From Telmatactis stephensoni (Eukaryota > Cnidaria > Anthozoa > Actiniaria > Isophelliidae), in contig JALIZF010001484.1 of the NCBI GenBank assembly GCA_029948255.1, positions 186,001-250,000 of the forward strand: a stretch of DNA of 64,000 nucleotides, given 5' to 3'. Made by a program: the position numbers and the translations under genes. Shown piece after piece: positions 11,004 to 22,068 of this stretch. The notes below the pieces were generated by a model, which did not search any database, was not told the DNA's origin, and worked only from the letters and a program-made list of their open reading frames with translations. How positions within the stretch are numbered: position 1 is the first letter of the stretch; each line of letters begins with the position of its first letter.

Positions 11004-13735
11004 AGGTTGGTTTCATATGTTAATGGCAAAATCATATTACAATAGTAAAGATAAGGAAAAATTAACGAGTAGTACAAAGTTAATAAAGAACTCTTAGGTA
11101 AATAGAAACTAGATCTATAAATTATTCCGATTGATTTTGAAATTTTGTTTGAAATATGTGAAATATGTGGTTTCCAAGTTAGCTTATCATCCAGAATTAC
11201 TCTGAGAAAAACAGTCTCATTGACTTGATCAATTTGTTGATCATTGATGGCTAGCTGGATTCTAATATTTAGGCGTTTTTGACGTGGACCAAACACTACG
11301 CACTTCGTTTTTTAAGAATATTAAGGGAGAGCTTGTTAACTTTTAACCAATCCGAAATTTTCGCCAATTCGGAGTTGAGGATGTTCGAAAGGTAAACTAT
11401 GTCTTTCTGGGAGAGAAAAATGCTTGTATCGTCGGCAAATAAGATAAGTTTAAGAATCTTGGAGGCATTGATGATATCATTAACATATAAGATAAAGAAG
11501 AGGGGTCCCAGTATGGAGCCTTGAGGGACCCCACAAGAGATTTTTCTGGGTAAGGAAGAATGTCCATCAAAATCAACATAGTGAAATCTGTCTGAGAAAT
11601 AACTTTTTGTCCATTCTAAGGGTAAACCACGAATACCATAATGTTGAAGTTTGTCGAAGAGAATATCATAGTTGACGGTATCGAAAGCTTTCGAGAGGTC
11701 GAGGAAAACTCCCACTGCAAACTCACCACGATCAAACGCAGATGAGACTTTATCATAGAAATCAATTAAAGCTAATGAGGTGGAGTGATTTTTCCTGAAT
11801 CCATATTGATTGTTACTGAGTATGTTGTATTTATTCAAGTAGTCTATAAGTCGGTTATATACAGCCCTTTCAAGAAATTTTGAAAAACAGGGAAGTACCG
11901 AAATTGGTCTATAATTAGTAAACAAGGCCACGTCACCAGATTTGAAAATAGGAATAACCTGGGCTACTTTCATCTTGTCGGGGACAGTGTCATGAGCAAG
12001 TGATAAGTTTATGATATGAGGCTCTAAGATACTATCTATGGTATTTTTAACAATTGACATCTGTATACAGTCATGACCGGAAGCTTTCGATCCCAGGTAA
12101 GAAACTGCTAGCAATAGTTTTAATTTCATTTTGGGTAACGGTAAAAAAAGAGATCGATTCGGGGAACGATCCTTGCAGAAAAGAGCGATGCGAAGAAGAT
12201 GTCGATATTCCCTTTGCTAGAGTAGGTCCAATGTTTGAAAAGTATTCACAGAATCTGTTTGCAATTTGTAGAGGGTCTGATATTTCACGATTTTCGACTT
12301 TAAAAACAGACGTAGCCTTAGAGTTTGATTTCTTTTTGTTGAGAATTTCATTCAGAAGTCTCCATGTGGCACGAGTGTTCGATTTGACTTCAATTAGCTT
12401 TTTTTCGTAGTAGGATTTTTTGGCAATACGCAGAGAGTGGTTTAGTTTATTTTTGAAATTTTTGTAAGATTTTTCGTTATCTATACTCGGAGACTGTAGA
12501 TATCGCTTGTATAGTTTATTTTTTGTCCTTATAGACTTGAGAAGACCATTGGATAACCATGGATTTTGAAAACGATGTTTTTTCTTAATCCTTTTTAAAG
12601 GGAAGCACGCATTGTAAGTATCTGAGTACACTTTAAGAAAGCTATTGTAAGAATCGTTTGGATCATTGTTATTTATAAGAAAAGACCAATCAATGGCTTC
12701 TAAGTTATCAATAAACATAGATATGCTTTTGGGATTCTTGTCACGAACTGTGATTCTTTCAGTTGAAGAAATATGTTGCGCAAAGCTATCAAAGAGGACT
12801 GAGAATATAGGGAAATGATCGGAAATATCAGTAAACAATAGGCCGTTTCTTGAGTCACCATCAAAAGAATTGCAAAATATATTATCTATTAGGGTAGCAG
12901 AATGAGACGTTATTCTAGAGGGACGGGTAATCAAAGGAAGAAACATGTTAGAATACATATCATCTAAGAATTCACCAGTCTGACTATGTGTCTGAAAGTT
13001 GATCAGGTGTAAATTAAAATCTCCCATGTAATAACAGATTTTGTTTTCTCTTGAGATTTTACCTATTAATTCATTGTTCTTAGTCAGGAATTCATTAAGG
13101 GGTTGATTAGGAGGCCTATAAATAACTCCCACTATTATGTTTTTTCCCTTGGGCCTAGTAATCTCAATGAATAACGATTCAGCTGCAGCTTGAAGGTCAT
13201 CAAAACAGAGATTAGTACGGAGTTTAAATTCCAGATTATCAGAAATATATAAGCCTACACCCCCGCCAGGTCGATTTAGTCGATTCTTGTGAATAAAATT
13301 GTAGCCATCAATATCAACTGAGTGATTGCTATCACTTAACCAAGTCTCCGAGATTCCGATGACAGAAAATTTGATGTCTAGATTTGCTAGGAAATTTGTG
13401 AAGTTGCTAAGATTTCGTTGGAGGCTTCGAATATTTAAATGGAAGATGGAAAAATTTGACTGGGTTTCTTTTTGAAGCATTTCATTGAACTGACTTTCAA
13501 TGAAATATTCACAAGGAATACTATCAGCATTAAAATACATATCCGGGTCTAAATTATTCGATCTAGTTAGATCATTGTTTACATTTGAGAATATTGGATT
13601 ATAATTTAGACTTTTGAAACGATCAGGATTGAATCGGACAGAGCCGTTTCGGAGTTCGTATAACACTAGATTAAAATCAGTATCGTCTAAATAATTAAAG
13701 GGCAGTATCTGGTCTAAGTTAATTATATCAGCCAT
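10999..13735 (-). pseudogene. LINE ORF2: APE endonuclease plus reverse transcriptase (CR1/L2-like)
   Basis: Read on the minus strand from the ATG at 13735. The endonuclease shows FSIFHLNIRSL, IGISETWLSD, YYMGDFNLHL and ISDHFPI, the metal-binding and catalytic set of APE-type nucleases. The reverse transcriptase follows with KSGDVALFTNYRPISVLP, FLDLSKAFDTV, GVPQGSILGPL and the catalytic LFADDT. Frameshifts near 12095 and 11310 break the frame, and the C-terminal part stops early at about 11000. The protein would copy LINE RNA at a nicked target. The CR1/L2/Jockey grouping is by motif style; the exact clade is not determined. Confidence 0.85.
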
Positions 13736-13844
13736 TTAAGAAAATTGAAAAGTAAACAACAAAAGATCATATATGAAATATTAAGAATAAATATCAGATC
13801 AAGAAGAACTTGAGACTAAATAATAATAGCGTCTAAGTACAGTT

Positions 13845-14090
13845 CTAAGTATCAGTACTATCAGTATGATCAGTACATTGTTTCATTGGATCAAACCAAC
13901 CTCCACGACCGCGTCCTCGTCCGCGTCCTCGTCTGCGTCCTCGAATGGATCCGCGACCAGATTCAGTGCCATCAGTGCCATCCATAGACGGTCAATCATG
14001 GATAATGAGCTTGTCAAATCTGAAGAATGCTGTTTGGTCCATTTGTCTAGCCTCATTGAGTTGTGGAAGCAATGCCTTTCGTTTATTAAG
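13845..14090 (-). pseudogene. 3' end of LINE ORF1, continuing from 47384
   Basis: On the minus strand the codons from 14090 read LNKRKALLPQLNEARQ, the end of an L1-ORF1-like (transposase_22-type) protein. An in-frame TGA lies at 13992-13994. Beyond it the same frame runs through an Arg-Gly-rich tail (coded by a short CGAGGACGC-type repeat, 13900-13950) to a TAG at 13845-13847, so the original ORF1 probably ended in an RGG tail. The missing front half of this ORF1 is at 47384-47842. The break is exactly at the giant element's left boundary. Confidence 0.75.
14085..14090. repeat. Left target-site duplication of the giant element
   Basis: ATTAAG directly precedes the TGGGC terminus. The right-hand counterpart is CTTAAG at 47378-47383. 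The undisturbed LINE codons at this site (minus strand CTT AAT) match the left copy, so the right copy has probably mutated by one base. Confidence 0.75.
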
Positions 14091-14689
14091 TGGGCGTCTC
14101 TGTTAAAGACGCCCACCGATTTTGACTTTCGTAATAGATTTTCCTGGCACTCTATTATTTTGAAGGCCTGACCTAAAGAATGACTAACCTGAACTTAGTT
14201 TGCTAAAAAATTATTATTATTATTTTTTTGGAGTCCGCCAAGCCTTCACTCGGCACAATGGCCATTTTGAAGTCAAGCAGATAGCAAAATACCAAGATAT
14301 TGACATTGCCGTAAAGAAACAAATTTGTACTTAAATGTTATAACTTTTATATGAATGTGTTCCTGTATCCTTCTACTTTGTTAGGCCACATGACTTTCAA
14401 AAATTACATTTTGTTTTTTAACGGTAGCAAGAAAATTCTAGACCCTCCTGCACACGCTGTGTTCGACATCACCAAACATCTCAACTTTAAGGGCTTGTTT
14501 CAAAATCGTGGGACCTTATTCATTCTCTTCCAGTATATGCGCATAAAGTACTAACGTTGGCCAATACAAAACGCATATAAAATTTTTCTGCACTCAATTT
14601 TCTAGAAAAATACAAGAGCCCAAACTTCAGGTAATTTGAAAATATGTCGAAATTCACCATACATTATATGTACATTTTAAAGATAACAG
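14091..14689 (+). repeat. Left TIR, outer block (599 bp)
   Basis: Close inverted copy of 46779-47377, differing by scattered substitutions and small length changes in an ATT run. The first 25 bp form a hairpin: TGGGCGTCT pairs with AGACGCCCA around a 7-base loop. The block carries a 67-codon ORF (14351-14554) that is also open in the right TIR. A foldback element interrupts the repeat after 14686-14689. Confidence 0.85.
14351..14554 (+). CDS. Small ORF in the left TIR, unknown function
   Basis: 67 codons from ATG, starting MNVFLYPSTLLGHMTF and ending at a TAA. The same ORF, of the same length and with only a few residue differences, is present in the right TIR (46915-47118, minus strand). 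Because the TIRs are near-identical repeats, equal openness is weak evidence for coding. No domain, signal peptide or known family is recognised. Confidence 0.3.
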   Translation: MNVFLYPSTLLGHMTFKNYILFFNGSKKILDPPAHAVFDITKHLNFKGLFQNRGTLFILFQYMRIKY

Positions 14690-16937
14690 TCGCATGGTGA
14701 CGTAAAAACTTGGTGGTGGTTTCACTGGCTTCTAATTTCCGTGCAAAGTTCGTTCTGTGCAATCTTTAAATAAAATAGTCATCTTCAGAGATGCAGTTAA
14801 CCATACACAAGACAAAACTGGCATTGATCTATCAAAACGAGTCAAAATGCTGGAGAGAAAACTTGTTCGAATTCACGAATGTGTTTACATCGAGATCACT
14901 CGTTCCCAGTCCACCAGTATTTAAGTACAGGGGGAGGGGGTAGAGGGGAGCTTTTGCAAAGCAGGAAGTTAATCAAAAAATATATTTTCCTGTCTTTTCT
15001 GCAATTAGATTCTATCTTCAACTAGACGCACATAGTGCGTTTACTCGTGCCCAAGTGGAATTCAGTCTGGCATGAGAATAAATATGTTTTAAAGCCAGTT
15101 TGGTCACGTTTTGAGTTCGGCCTCTGGTTCGGTACTGAACGGCGGAATATTTGTCACTTCGCCGGCAAGCTGATTTGAACTCATGGCAGGTCTCGATCCA
15201 AAATTTCCAATTAAAAAGGCATTTAGATATGAGCTGCCTTTATGTCTGATATTTATTAAGTAATTTTATAGCTGCTATTATTAAAGGTAACAGCGATTCA
15301 CATGTTGACAAATGCCTGTATTGCATGATGTTGCAGACTCATTGTAGCGTCACGAAAGCACACCGTCCTGTTTGCATTGGGTGACCTGTTTGACCTCTGT
15401 CTATTTTCTTTGATGTTTTAAAGTAGCGGTTGCTTTGTAATCATTGACTTTCTAATAGTATTTATTTTAGTTTGTGCGCCAAAAATTTTCAGCCATACCA
15501 TTAAATTACAGAGAACATTGAAATACATGATGTTTTCAATCGTTCCTTTTATCCTTGATTGAAAAACAGCTTATTAAAAATGCTTCAAAACCAGAAAAAG
15601 CATACAACTGAAAAATGAAAAGATAATATTTACTACACAGTAAGGAAAAAAAAAAAGAATTAATTCTTTATATTCCATGAGGATGCGAACCTGGACCCGT
15701 CCATTTACGCTGGTGTTACATGATTGCCTGGGGTGCCTGTGGCTTGCCTCGTTTTCATGGCACATTCTCGACTACGACGATAGAACAAAACGCAAACCTA
15801 GACTCGTGCCGGCCTAAAGGCCTGGGCACGAGTAATTATGAATAATCTGTAATCGAGATTATTTTTTGTCTATTTTTGTAGCATAAGATGAATACACAGG
15901 TAGCCCAAATCATATATTGAAGATTTAGACTAGGCTGGTATCCCGAAAATCCTGCTATTTCGCCTGAAACACATCACTCTTTCATTTATTACTTTTTCCC
16001 TTCAAGTTTTATCAGTCAATCAGTGATCTGTACCCCCTCCCCCGATGTACATTATTTGGCCGGCTTCTCCATCACTGATTCATATACAGGTACCTAGCCT
16101 TACAAGTTTAATTGATCACTTTTTCCCTTCAATTATTATTAGTTCCTTTCCAACGCTCTGCTCATCTCCAACAGTTTTTGACTTTCCTATTAGTTTGGGA
16201 TAGCGGGGTCCTACTGTAATTCCGTTTGTTACGTACAGTGCGTTAAATATACAATTGAATCCAAAAAATGTTGTCGGAACAAGTCCACAGTGTGTACACT
16301 CCATGACTACAAAAGATTTTGGTAGTTATTCTTTTAATTAATCTATTCACTATTGTCTTTCCTTGCCTGATGTTTCCTTGGCGGGAGATTATCATTAAGC
16401 CAAAATGATGTCTAAATCTAGTGTTTTACTCGATTTATTTATACCTATTTCAAAAAACGTTGCACAAGTCCAGAGTGTACACTCCAAGACTGCAAAGGAT
16501 TTTGGTAGTTTTCTAGTAATTAATGTAATCATAGCATGTTTTGGTTGCATAAAACATGAATACAAAAGACTTAATTGCTCATAACGCTTGCTAGAATGCT
16601 TAAAATGCTCAGAATCTAATTGCAGAAAAGACAGGAAAATATATTTTTTGATTAACTTCCTGCTTTGCAAAAGCTCCCCTCTACCCCCTCCCCCTGTACT
16701 TAAATACTGGTGGACTGGGAACGAGTGATCTCGATGTAAACACATTCGTGAATTCAAACAAGTTTTCTCTCCAGCATTTTGACTCGTTTTGATAGATCAA
16801 TGCCAGTTTTGTCTTGTGTATGGTTAACTGCATCTCTGAAGATGACTATTTTATTTAAAGATTGCACAGAACGAACTTTGCACGGAAATTAGAAGCCAGT
16901 GAAACCACCACCAAGTTTTTACGTCACCATGCGACTG
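14687..16937. mobile_element. 2.25-kb foldback element with about 326-bp inverted arms
   Basis: The arms 14687-15012 and 16612-16937 are near-perfect inverted copies starting CAGTCGCATGGTGACG. The 1.6-kb centre has no convincing ORF. It lies inside the left TIR of the giant element: the right TIR runs uninterrupted through this point. Flanking bases do not show a clear target duplication, and about 120 bp on the right side (16938-17060) has no counterpart in the other TIR. The superfamily is undetermined; the CAG...CTG ends could fit a hAT-like or other foldback element. Confidence 0.7.
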
Positions 16938-17060
16938 TTCATCGAATTTGCCCTGGAATCCCTGGCTGCTCAAAAGTCAAGCAGTACTTTTTTAAGTTAA
17001 AGTGGATTGAATACGGCTTCCCACGACTACCAAGCTGCAGGTAGGACCAAATAAGGTAGT
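16938..17060. other. Extra sequence between the foldback element and the resumed left TIR
   Basis: This stretch is absent from the right TIR. One plus frame through it is open and ends GCSKVKQYFFKLKW...PSC, but nothing is recognised. It may have arrived with the foldback element or by repair of a break. Confidence 0.35.
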
Positions 17061-17334
17061 ATATGTTAGTAGTAGGAAAGTGCCGGTTCTGGAACAGAGG
17101 TACGAGGTACGCCCCCCCCCCCCATACCCCAAGCCCGACAGGGCGACACCGGTAGGTGAGGTACGATAAGGGGTATGAGGTACGACCCCTCCCCCTCTAG
17201 CCCGGTAGGGCTAGTCCTCCCCCCTCGAGCCCGACAGGGCGACACCGGTAGGTGAGGTACGATAAGGGGTATGAGGTACGACCCCTCCCCCTCTAGCCCA
17301 ACAGGGCTACCCCTCCCCCTCGAGCCCGACAGGG
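17061..17334 (+). repeat. Left TIR, inner block with GC-rich minisatellite
   Basis: From GTAGTAGGAAAGTGCCGG onward this matches the inverted sequence at about 46556-46768. It contains tandem units built from CGAGCCCGACAGGG, GGTGAGGTACGATAAGG and CCCCTCCCCCTC, and a run of about 13 C near 17111. The number of units differs between the two TIRs, as expected for an unstable repeat. Confidence 0.75.
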
Positions 17335-17409
17335 AGATACCTCCTATACCTAGAATATTATAAAACACAGTGTGTGAGACATGCACAAACCATTCAAATT
17401 ATACAGTTG

Positions 17410-17769
17410 ATGAAGATTGACTCTTTCAAGTTGATGAAAAAACTTTTCATTTCAACCTACGCGGTGGAAGTCTGCAGAGAACTCTATGAAATTGATATCA
17501 AACAGTGTTGTGGGTGCCGCTCTCAAAATAGTAACATCCAGTGTCTCATACTGAGTGAAGATGAAAAGATTGAAATCCATTTTGACCAAGCTCTCAGAAA
17601 TGTGAACCCGATTAAAGTCATTGACAGAGTGATGTACTGCATGAAACCGTTTCAACTAACCCTTGAGGTCGAGGCAGAACTTTTCAGTTGGACAGAGAAA
17701 AATCCAGCTTTGTTACCAGAAACCTCTCACATCATTAAAGACACTGTGAAAGTCATAAGAATGTATTAA
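17410..17769 (+). CDS. End-proximal Cys-motif protein (left), unknown function
   Basis: 119 codons from the first in-frame ATG (17410); the frame is open from 17374. Centre: CCGCRSQNSNIQCLILSEDE, a Cys-x2-Cys ... Cys-Leu-x-Leu-Ser-Glu pattern followed by a helical C-terminus. An AATAAA signal lies about 20 bp past the stop (near 17790). A related pattern (HCEGCQKGW...CLLLSEEE) is encoded next to the opposite TIR at 45780-46254, so the element has similar genes at both ends facing inward. Its position suggests an element-encoded accessory protein. I recognise no enzyme motif. Confidence 0.5.
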   Translation: MKIDSFKLMKKLFISTYAVEVCRELYEIDIKQCCGCRSQNSNIQCLILSEDEKIEIHFDQALRNVNPIKVIDRVMYCMKPFQLTLEVEAELFSWTEKNPALLPETSHIIKDTVKVIRMY

Positions 17770-18099
17770 TGTAATTGTAGAATTATGGAATAAATAAAGG
17801 CACTGACAAAAATTTTAATATTTTCTCAACGTTTCTTTAAAACAAATATGTAAACGAATATCATTGCCATAGAGAGGTGATGAAACCCCAAAGACATGTT
17901 AAAACTTGTCAATGACACAATACTGACCCCTGACCCGCCCACGAAATCGAAAATAATCCGTTTGAACACCCTAGTTCACCCGCTCAGGGAATCAAAGATT
18001 ATCCGTTTGAACACCAAAGTTTAAAATTTCAAAAATAACTGTAACCGTAACAAAATTTGAAAATAAAGCCGTTATTTTACGAGAAGGAAAAATTTCAAC

Positions 18100-18589
18100 C
18101 GACATTTTCTAGAATGACTATAGACACACACTTAACACAAACGTCATACCTCACCATGAACCAACACATACTAACAATGCATTGTGCGCCATTTTTGGAT
18201 AAGTCGTATTTCATCCATCCAAATCCATCAATATTAATCCAGGCCACCTTCAACTTCTCAGATAGAAGTTATGCTCAGTCAACGAATCCAAATAGGTAAG
18301 AATTTTTCTCTTTTTTCCCCATGTACATGTGACCACACCACCAAACATTGTTTCTCTATCTGTTCTTTAGATGGATCTTCATTAAAAAATTCAACTTTAC
18401 AGTGGGGATCCACGGATTCACTGGTAAACCGTGTAAAAGCGTGCGCGCTATCGCTGAAGGAGGAAGAATTGTCACTGCCTACCCCATTCCATGAGTACGT
18501 ACTACGAGTCATTAAAACCATCATTACAATTCATTTATTCTCCTTATTTTCCCACTTTTAGGTTGTACAAAGACTTATTTCAAGAATAG
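18100..18589 (+). CDS. Possible multi-exon gene of unknown function
   Basis: There are three candidate exons: up to 18295 (donor AATAG|GTAAG), 18371-18497 (acceptor CTTTAG, donor ATGA|GTACGT) and about 18562-18589 (acceptor CTTTTAG, stop TAG). Exons 2 and 3 join in a frame ending HELYKDLFQE, but exon 1 joins exon 2 in a different frame that stops early, so the model is not consistent. It may be decayed. No family is recognised. The piggyBac insertion begins 49 bp downstream. Confidence 0.3.
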
Positions 18590-18637
18590 AAATCAATGTG
18601 TAAATTGTAGTGATCCTGTACATAATTAGTTCTTTAA

Positions 18638-21015
18638 CCCTTTGACTACTAGAGCCCAATCCCATTAATGTGCCCATGTTCCTGAAGCAAATTAGAGAGT
18701 CATAGATGATTTTGACCTCAAATCAAAATACATATGCTCAGTAGGAAATGGGAGTTCTTAAGCAAGCAATAACTACCTAATGTTGAAGAGGATGACCTAT
18801 TTTATTAAACCAATGGGTTAAAGGAAAGGAAAGGCCTTACAAGAAGAGATTTTGACAAGACAATTCAAATATGAAAATAAATTCAAAACTCGCGCCATTT
18901 TTCAGTGACCAATTAATTCTCACAACTTCATAAATCCTTCATAAATCAAAAAGATACCAATTTTTACTACATAAACTGACATTTCCATTCACAGGAAACC
19001 TTTCAGAATAGTGTTTTAGGTAAAACATGTTCATAATTGTTATAAATAAAGTTTTGTTTTACGATCTGTGTTCTATGTTGTGAAACTGTGCGAAGCACCT
19101 CACTTTACACAGAGCAACATCACATTGCTTGCACTTGAATCTTGTTTCAATCGGATAGCCTTTGGCTGTCCTTTTGCCATCTCTCTTACACTGGATGCAC
19201 TCCTTTTTTCTCCCTTCACATCGTACTGAACTATGTTGAGCTGCTAACGATGCAGCAGCAATTAAACTAGCGCCAAATGCTCTCTTTCGTTGAGTGAATG
19301 CACCGATCAACTGCTTGCCGAGTTCCATCCTAAAACCGATTTGTCGTTTCGTTGGGGTTTGTCTGTGCATGTTTTCTAAAATTCGGGCATTACAAACTGC
19401 CAAGTTTAACACAAACCAGAAAAGATATCTATACCATTTCCTGCATTGTCTCCCCACAGTATACGAGGAACGAAGGTGATCAGCCTTATCTACACCTCCC
19501 ATCTTTGCTGTGTACAAGTCGGACACTCGGGGCTTGTCGATTTCAATCTCTCGGCCTTTAACTTTCCTTTTCACAGCCCTTTGTGGCTCAGAATGGCTAA
19601 CATTTGTCGAGATGAAACTAACGTCCCTTTTGTCGTGCCATTTAGTAAAGGTAATGCCTCCCTTTTGCTGTCTGATCATTTCTCCTGGCCTCTTCAATTT
19701 TCTCTTCGAACACTCTGGTAGGCCCTTTCGGCCTGGTCGAACTGTGGAGCAAGCGTAAGTGTTTTGCAGTAATAAATGCTCTAAAAGTCTCACCGAAGAA
19801 AAAAAATTGTCAAAGAATAAGCGATGAAACTTATTAAGGAATGGTCTGGCCATTTTCATCACAACATTGTACCCCAATCCATGAATTAGCTGAGCTTCGG
19901 CTTCTTTTCCAAGGTAAACACTAAAATTCACTACGAAGGCATTTTCTGAATCAGCGGCCATCCAACATTTAATGCCGTATTTAGTTGGCTTTGCCGGCAT
20001 ATACTGCAGGAACGATAAACGTCCTTTAAAAGCTATCATACCCTCGTCTATAGAAATGTTCTTTCCAGGATAGTAAGTTCTTTGTATATTGTTCAAAACA
20101 CCAGATAATATCGGCCGGACTTTGTATAAACGATCGTAATCTCTCTCGCCTCGCCTTGGTTCTTTTTCAGCATCGTTAAAATGTAGAAATTGGGCAAGTT
20201 CTTCAAAGCGGTTTTTCGTCATGACTTGTTTAATGCCATCATTTCTTAAAAATGGATCGTTGGACCAGTAGTTTGCGATATTGGGGAGCTTATTGATGCC
20301 CATCATGACCCAAATTCCGATGAAGGCTTTCATCTCCTCAACGGTTGTATCTTTCCACTGTGCGAGTCGATGTGGTTTGTCTCTCAACTTTTGTCTCGCA
20401 AATCTGTTTGTTTCATCTACTAATATTTTAAATTCTCCCTCTCCAAATAAGAGAGCGAAGTAGTCAGCTTCTCTGGCATCATTAGGTATTTGCACAAGAA
20501 TCCCAGGATGTCCTTGGAAAGCTAAAACGTTAGTGTTCGTGAGGTTATTACTCCACTCGGCCTCTTGTTCGTTTTCGTCTTCGCTACTTGAGGTTTCATC
20601 CGACTGTTCACTGCTTTCAACATCTTGAATCCCGTCAAAATCTATATCAGAATCAAATCCCTCGAAGTCTGGCTCGTCAGCATCTAAATCATCATCGCTT
20701 TCTCCAAATATGTCCCTATATTCTTGTACTCCATTCACGCTTGCCGCCATGTACGCGTCAACAAGACTTCGCTCGCGCGATAAATTTCAAATCCATGTGC
20801 TGGCGCCTGTGAGCAATAAAATTATGCGCAGTTGCTGCAATTTGATTGGCTAATGTGTCTAGAATGACAATAGAACAATAGTGGTAGAATTCCAACTCTC
20901 TAGGGTGACCACGGGAGCTTTAATTACATGCGTAATTTTTGGCCGGTTTTGGCCGGTTCAGGAAATTCTAAGGATTTTGTATTGGCCGGTTTTGGCCGGT
21001 TCAGTAGTCAAAGGG
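18638..21015 (-). mobile_element. Complete piggyBac-type element, 2378 bp
   Basis: The ends are perfect 13-bp inverted repeats (CCCTTTGACTACT), each directly flanked by TTAA (18634-18637 and 21016-21019), the signature of piggyBac insertion. The right end also carries two direct copies of TTGGCCGGTTTTGGCCGGTT-like sequence (about 20938-21000), probably subterminal transposase sites. It encodes one long transposase on the minus strand. It sits within the giant element, so it is younger than it. Confidence 0.92.
19059..20750 (-). CDS. piggyBac transposase, full length
   Basis: 563 codons from an ATG at 20750, with no break. The N-terminus (about residues 1-65) is Asp/Glu-rich. The DDE-type catalytic core shows the expected acidic residues in SIDEGMIAFKGR (about 240), LFFDNFFSS (about 315) and MGGVDKADHL (about 425). 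The C-terminus has a Cys-rich cross-brace finger, CIQCKRDGKR...CKQCDVALCKVRCFAQFH. Length and order match intact piggyBac/PGBD transposases, which cut and paste DNA seamlessly at TTAA in the nucleus. With intact ends and TTAA sites the copy could be functional; activity is not shown by sequence alone. Confidence 0.93.
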   Translation of the reverse strand: MAASVNGVQEYRDIFGESDDDLDADEPDFEGFDSDIDFDGIQDVESSEQSDETSSSEDENEQEAEWSNNLTNTNVLAFQGHPGILVQIPNDAREADYFALLFGEGEFKILVDETNRFARQKLRDKPHRLAQWKDTTVEEMKAFIGIWVMMGINKLPNIANYWSNDPFLRNDGIKQVMTKNRFEELAQFLHFNDAEKEPRRGERDYDRLYKVRPILSGVLNNIQRTYYPGKNISIDEGMIAFKGRLSFLQYMPAKPTKYGIKCWMAADSENAFVVNFSVYLGKEAEAQLIHGLGYNVVMKMARPFLNKFHRLFFDNFFSSVRLLEHLLLQNTYACSTVRPGRKGLPECSKRKLKRPGEMIRQQKGGITFTKWHDKRDVSFISTNVSHSEPQRAVKRKVKGREIEIDKPRVSDLYTAKMGGVDKADHLRSSYTVGRQCRKWYRYLFWFVLNLAVCNARILENMHRQTPTKRQIGFRMELGKQLIGAFTQRKRAFGASLIAAASLAAQHSSVRCEGRKKECIQCKRDGKRTAKGYPIETRFKCKQCDVALCKVRCFAQFHNIEHRS

Positions 21016-21127
21016 TTAAACTGTCTTTGAGTTGTCTTGTATATAAAATCTTGTATATATATATATATATGAGTGTTCATTTGTAAATATTAAAAGTATA
21101 TATAGTAGATAAATAAATGTCAATGTC

Positions 21128-21529
21128 TTATTCTTTTTTTTCTACGTCTTTATTATCTTCCATCAATTCCATTGCACTCGCCATCTCATTTACATCTTGT
21201 AAACTCCAAGCATCGTTTGCGTTTTCATCTATTCCCCAGGGGAATCTGTCGGTTACGTTTGGTCTCTCTTCCACTTCTTCAAATTCCCAATCGTCTCTGG
21301 CATTATCATCATGGAACATATAAGGCTGACTTGTGGTCATGTTTCCATTTTGCCTGTAATAGGTTCTTCTCGTTGGCTCACCCCGTAACTGCTCCGTTAT
21401 CTCTTCTCGCAACCTCTCCCATTCTTCAACTGTAAGTTTTATGCGTATGTCTCCCTCGTTAGTTTGTTGAATAATTTCGATGAAAACTTCATTACAGTAA
21501 TCTTGTATAAGAGAATAATTTAAACTCAT
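21128..21529 (-). CDS. Polinton-associated acidic ORF, unknown function
   Basis: 133 codons from the ATG at 21529 (MSLNYSLIQDYCNEVFIEII...). The product is acidic in its C-terminal half and has no cysteine motif or membrane segment. It is read away from the polymerase gene, whose first exon starts at 22069, so the interval between them is a likely divergent promoter. The piggyBac insertion lies about 110 bp past its stop. No family is recognised. Confidence 0.4.
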   Translation of the reverse strand: MSLNYSLIQDYCNEVFIEIIQQTNEGDIRIKLTVEEWERLREEITEQLRGEPTRRTYYRQNGNMTTSQPYMFHDDNARDDWEFEEVEERPNVTDRFPWGIDENANDAWSLQDVNEMASAMELMEDNKDVEKKE

Positions 21530-22068
21530 GGTAGTCTCCTCACAGTTTTCAGTCAACAGTTTTCACGTTAAGCGCCAGAGAACACTAACAGTTTCGTACT
21601 GGATCTATCTAGGCGCTAGAGATTTCGAAAACGTGTTTCAACCAATCACTTCAAAAACACGTGACTATGTACTGAACGACTATTGGTATAGAAAACACGT
21701 GATTCTAACGGTTGTTCGAATTTCGCCCCAAACACGTATTTATTGAATAAACCAAAGACAACAAAGAGACTCTCTTTAGCGAGGTTCAGGTTTCACGCCA
21801 AACATGTTTCACTGGGTCGATTAGGGGCAACGTGACTTGAATTTCGAATTTCGCGCCGAACACGTGATTACTAAACAGACATTAGTTCACAATTCTATTT
21901 TTATCTCATACCACCCAATCACACCTCATTAGAGGTAGATTGAGGTACAACCATTCTATTTTAGTATGATGTCATTTCTTTTATTCACGATTTCACATTG
22001 ATGGTGTAATCCTTTCTTATAAAAAGAACAAACTTCCACTTGTCCAATCATTCAGAACTTTGACAAAA
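21530..22068. promoter_or_regulatory. Divergent intergenic region upstream of polymerase B
   Basis: About 540 bp with no ORF, between a minus-strand ORF and the plus-strand polymerase gene. It contains four related motifs around AACACGTGA / AAACACGTG (near 21655, 21692, 21730 and 21858), which include the E-box core CACGTG, each set in a locally similar TTTCG/TTTCGCGCC context. Repeated CACGTG motifs in a divergent promoter could bind bHLH-type factors; this is inference. Confidence 0.35.

Noticed and set aside
14687..16937. Inverted arms at 14.7 and 16.6 kb as the Polinton's own TIRs
   Set aside because: They enclose only 2.25 kb of non-coding DNA and interrupt the real TIR, which is intact at the right end.
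17066..17386. Pro/Gly-rich minus-strand frame at 17066-17386
   Set aside because: It is produced by the TIR minisatellite; unit number differs in the other TIR.
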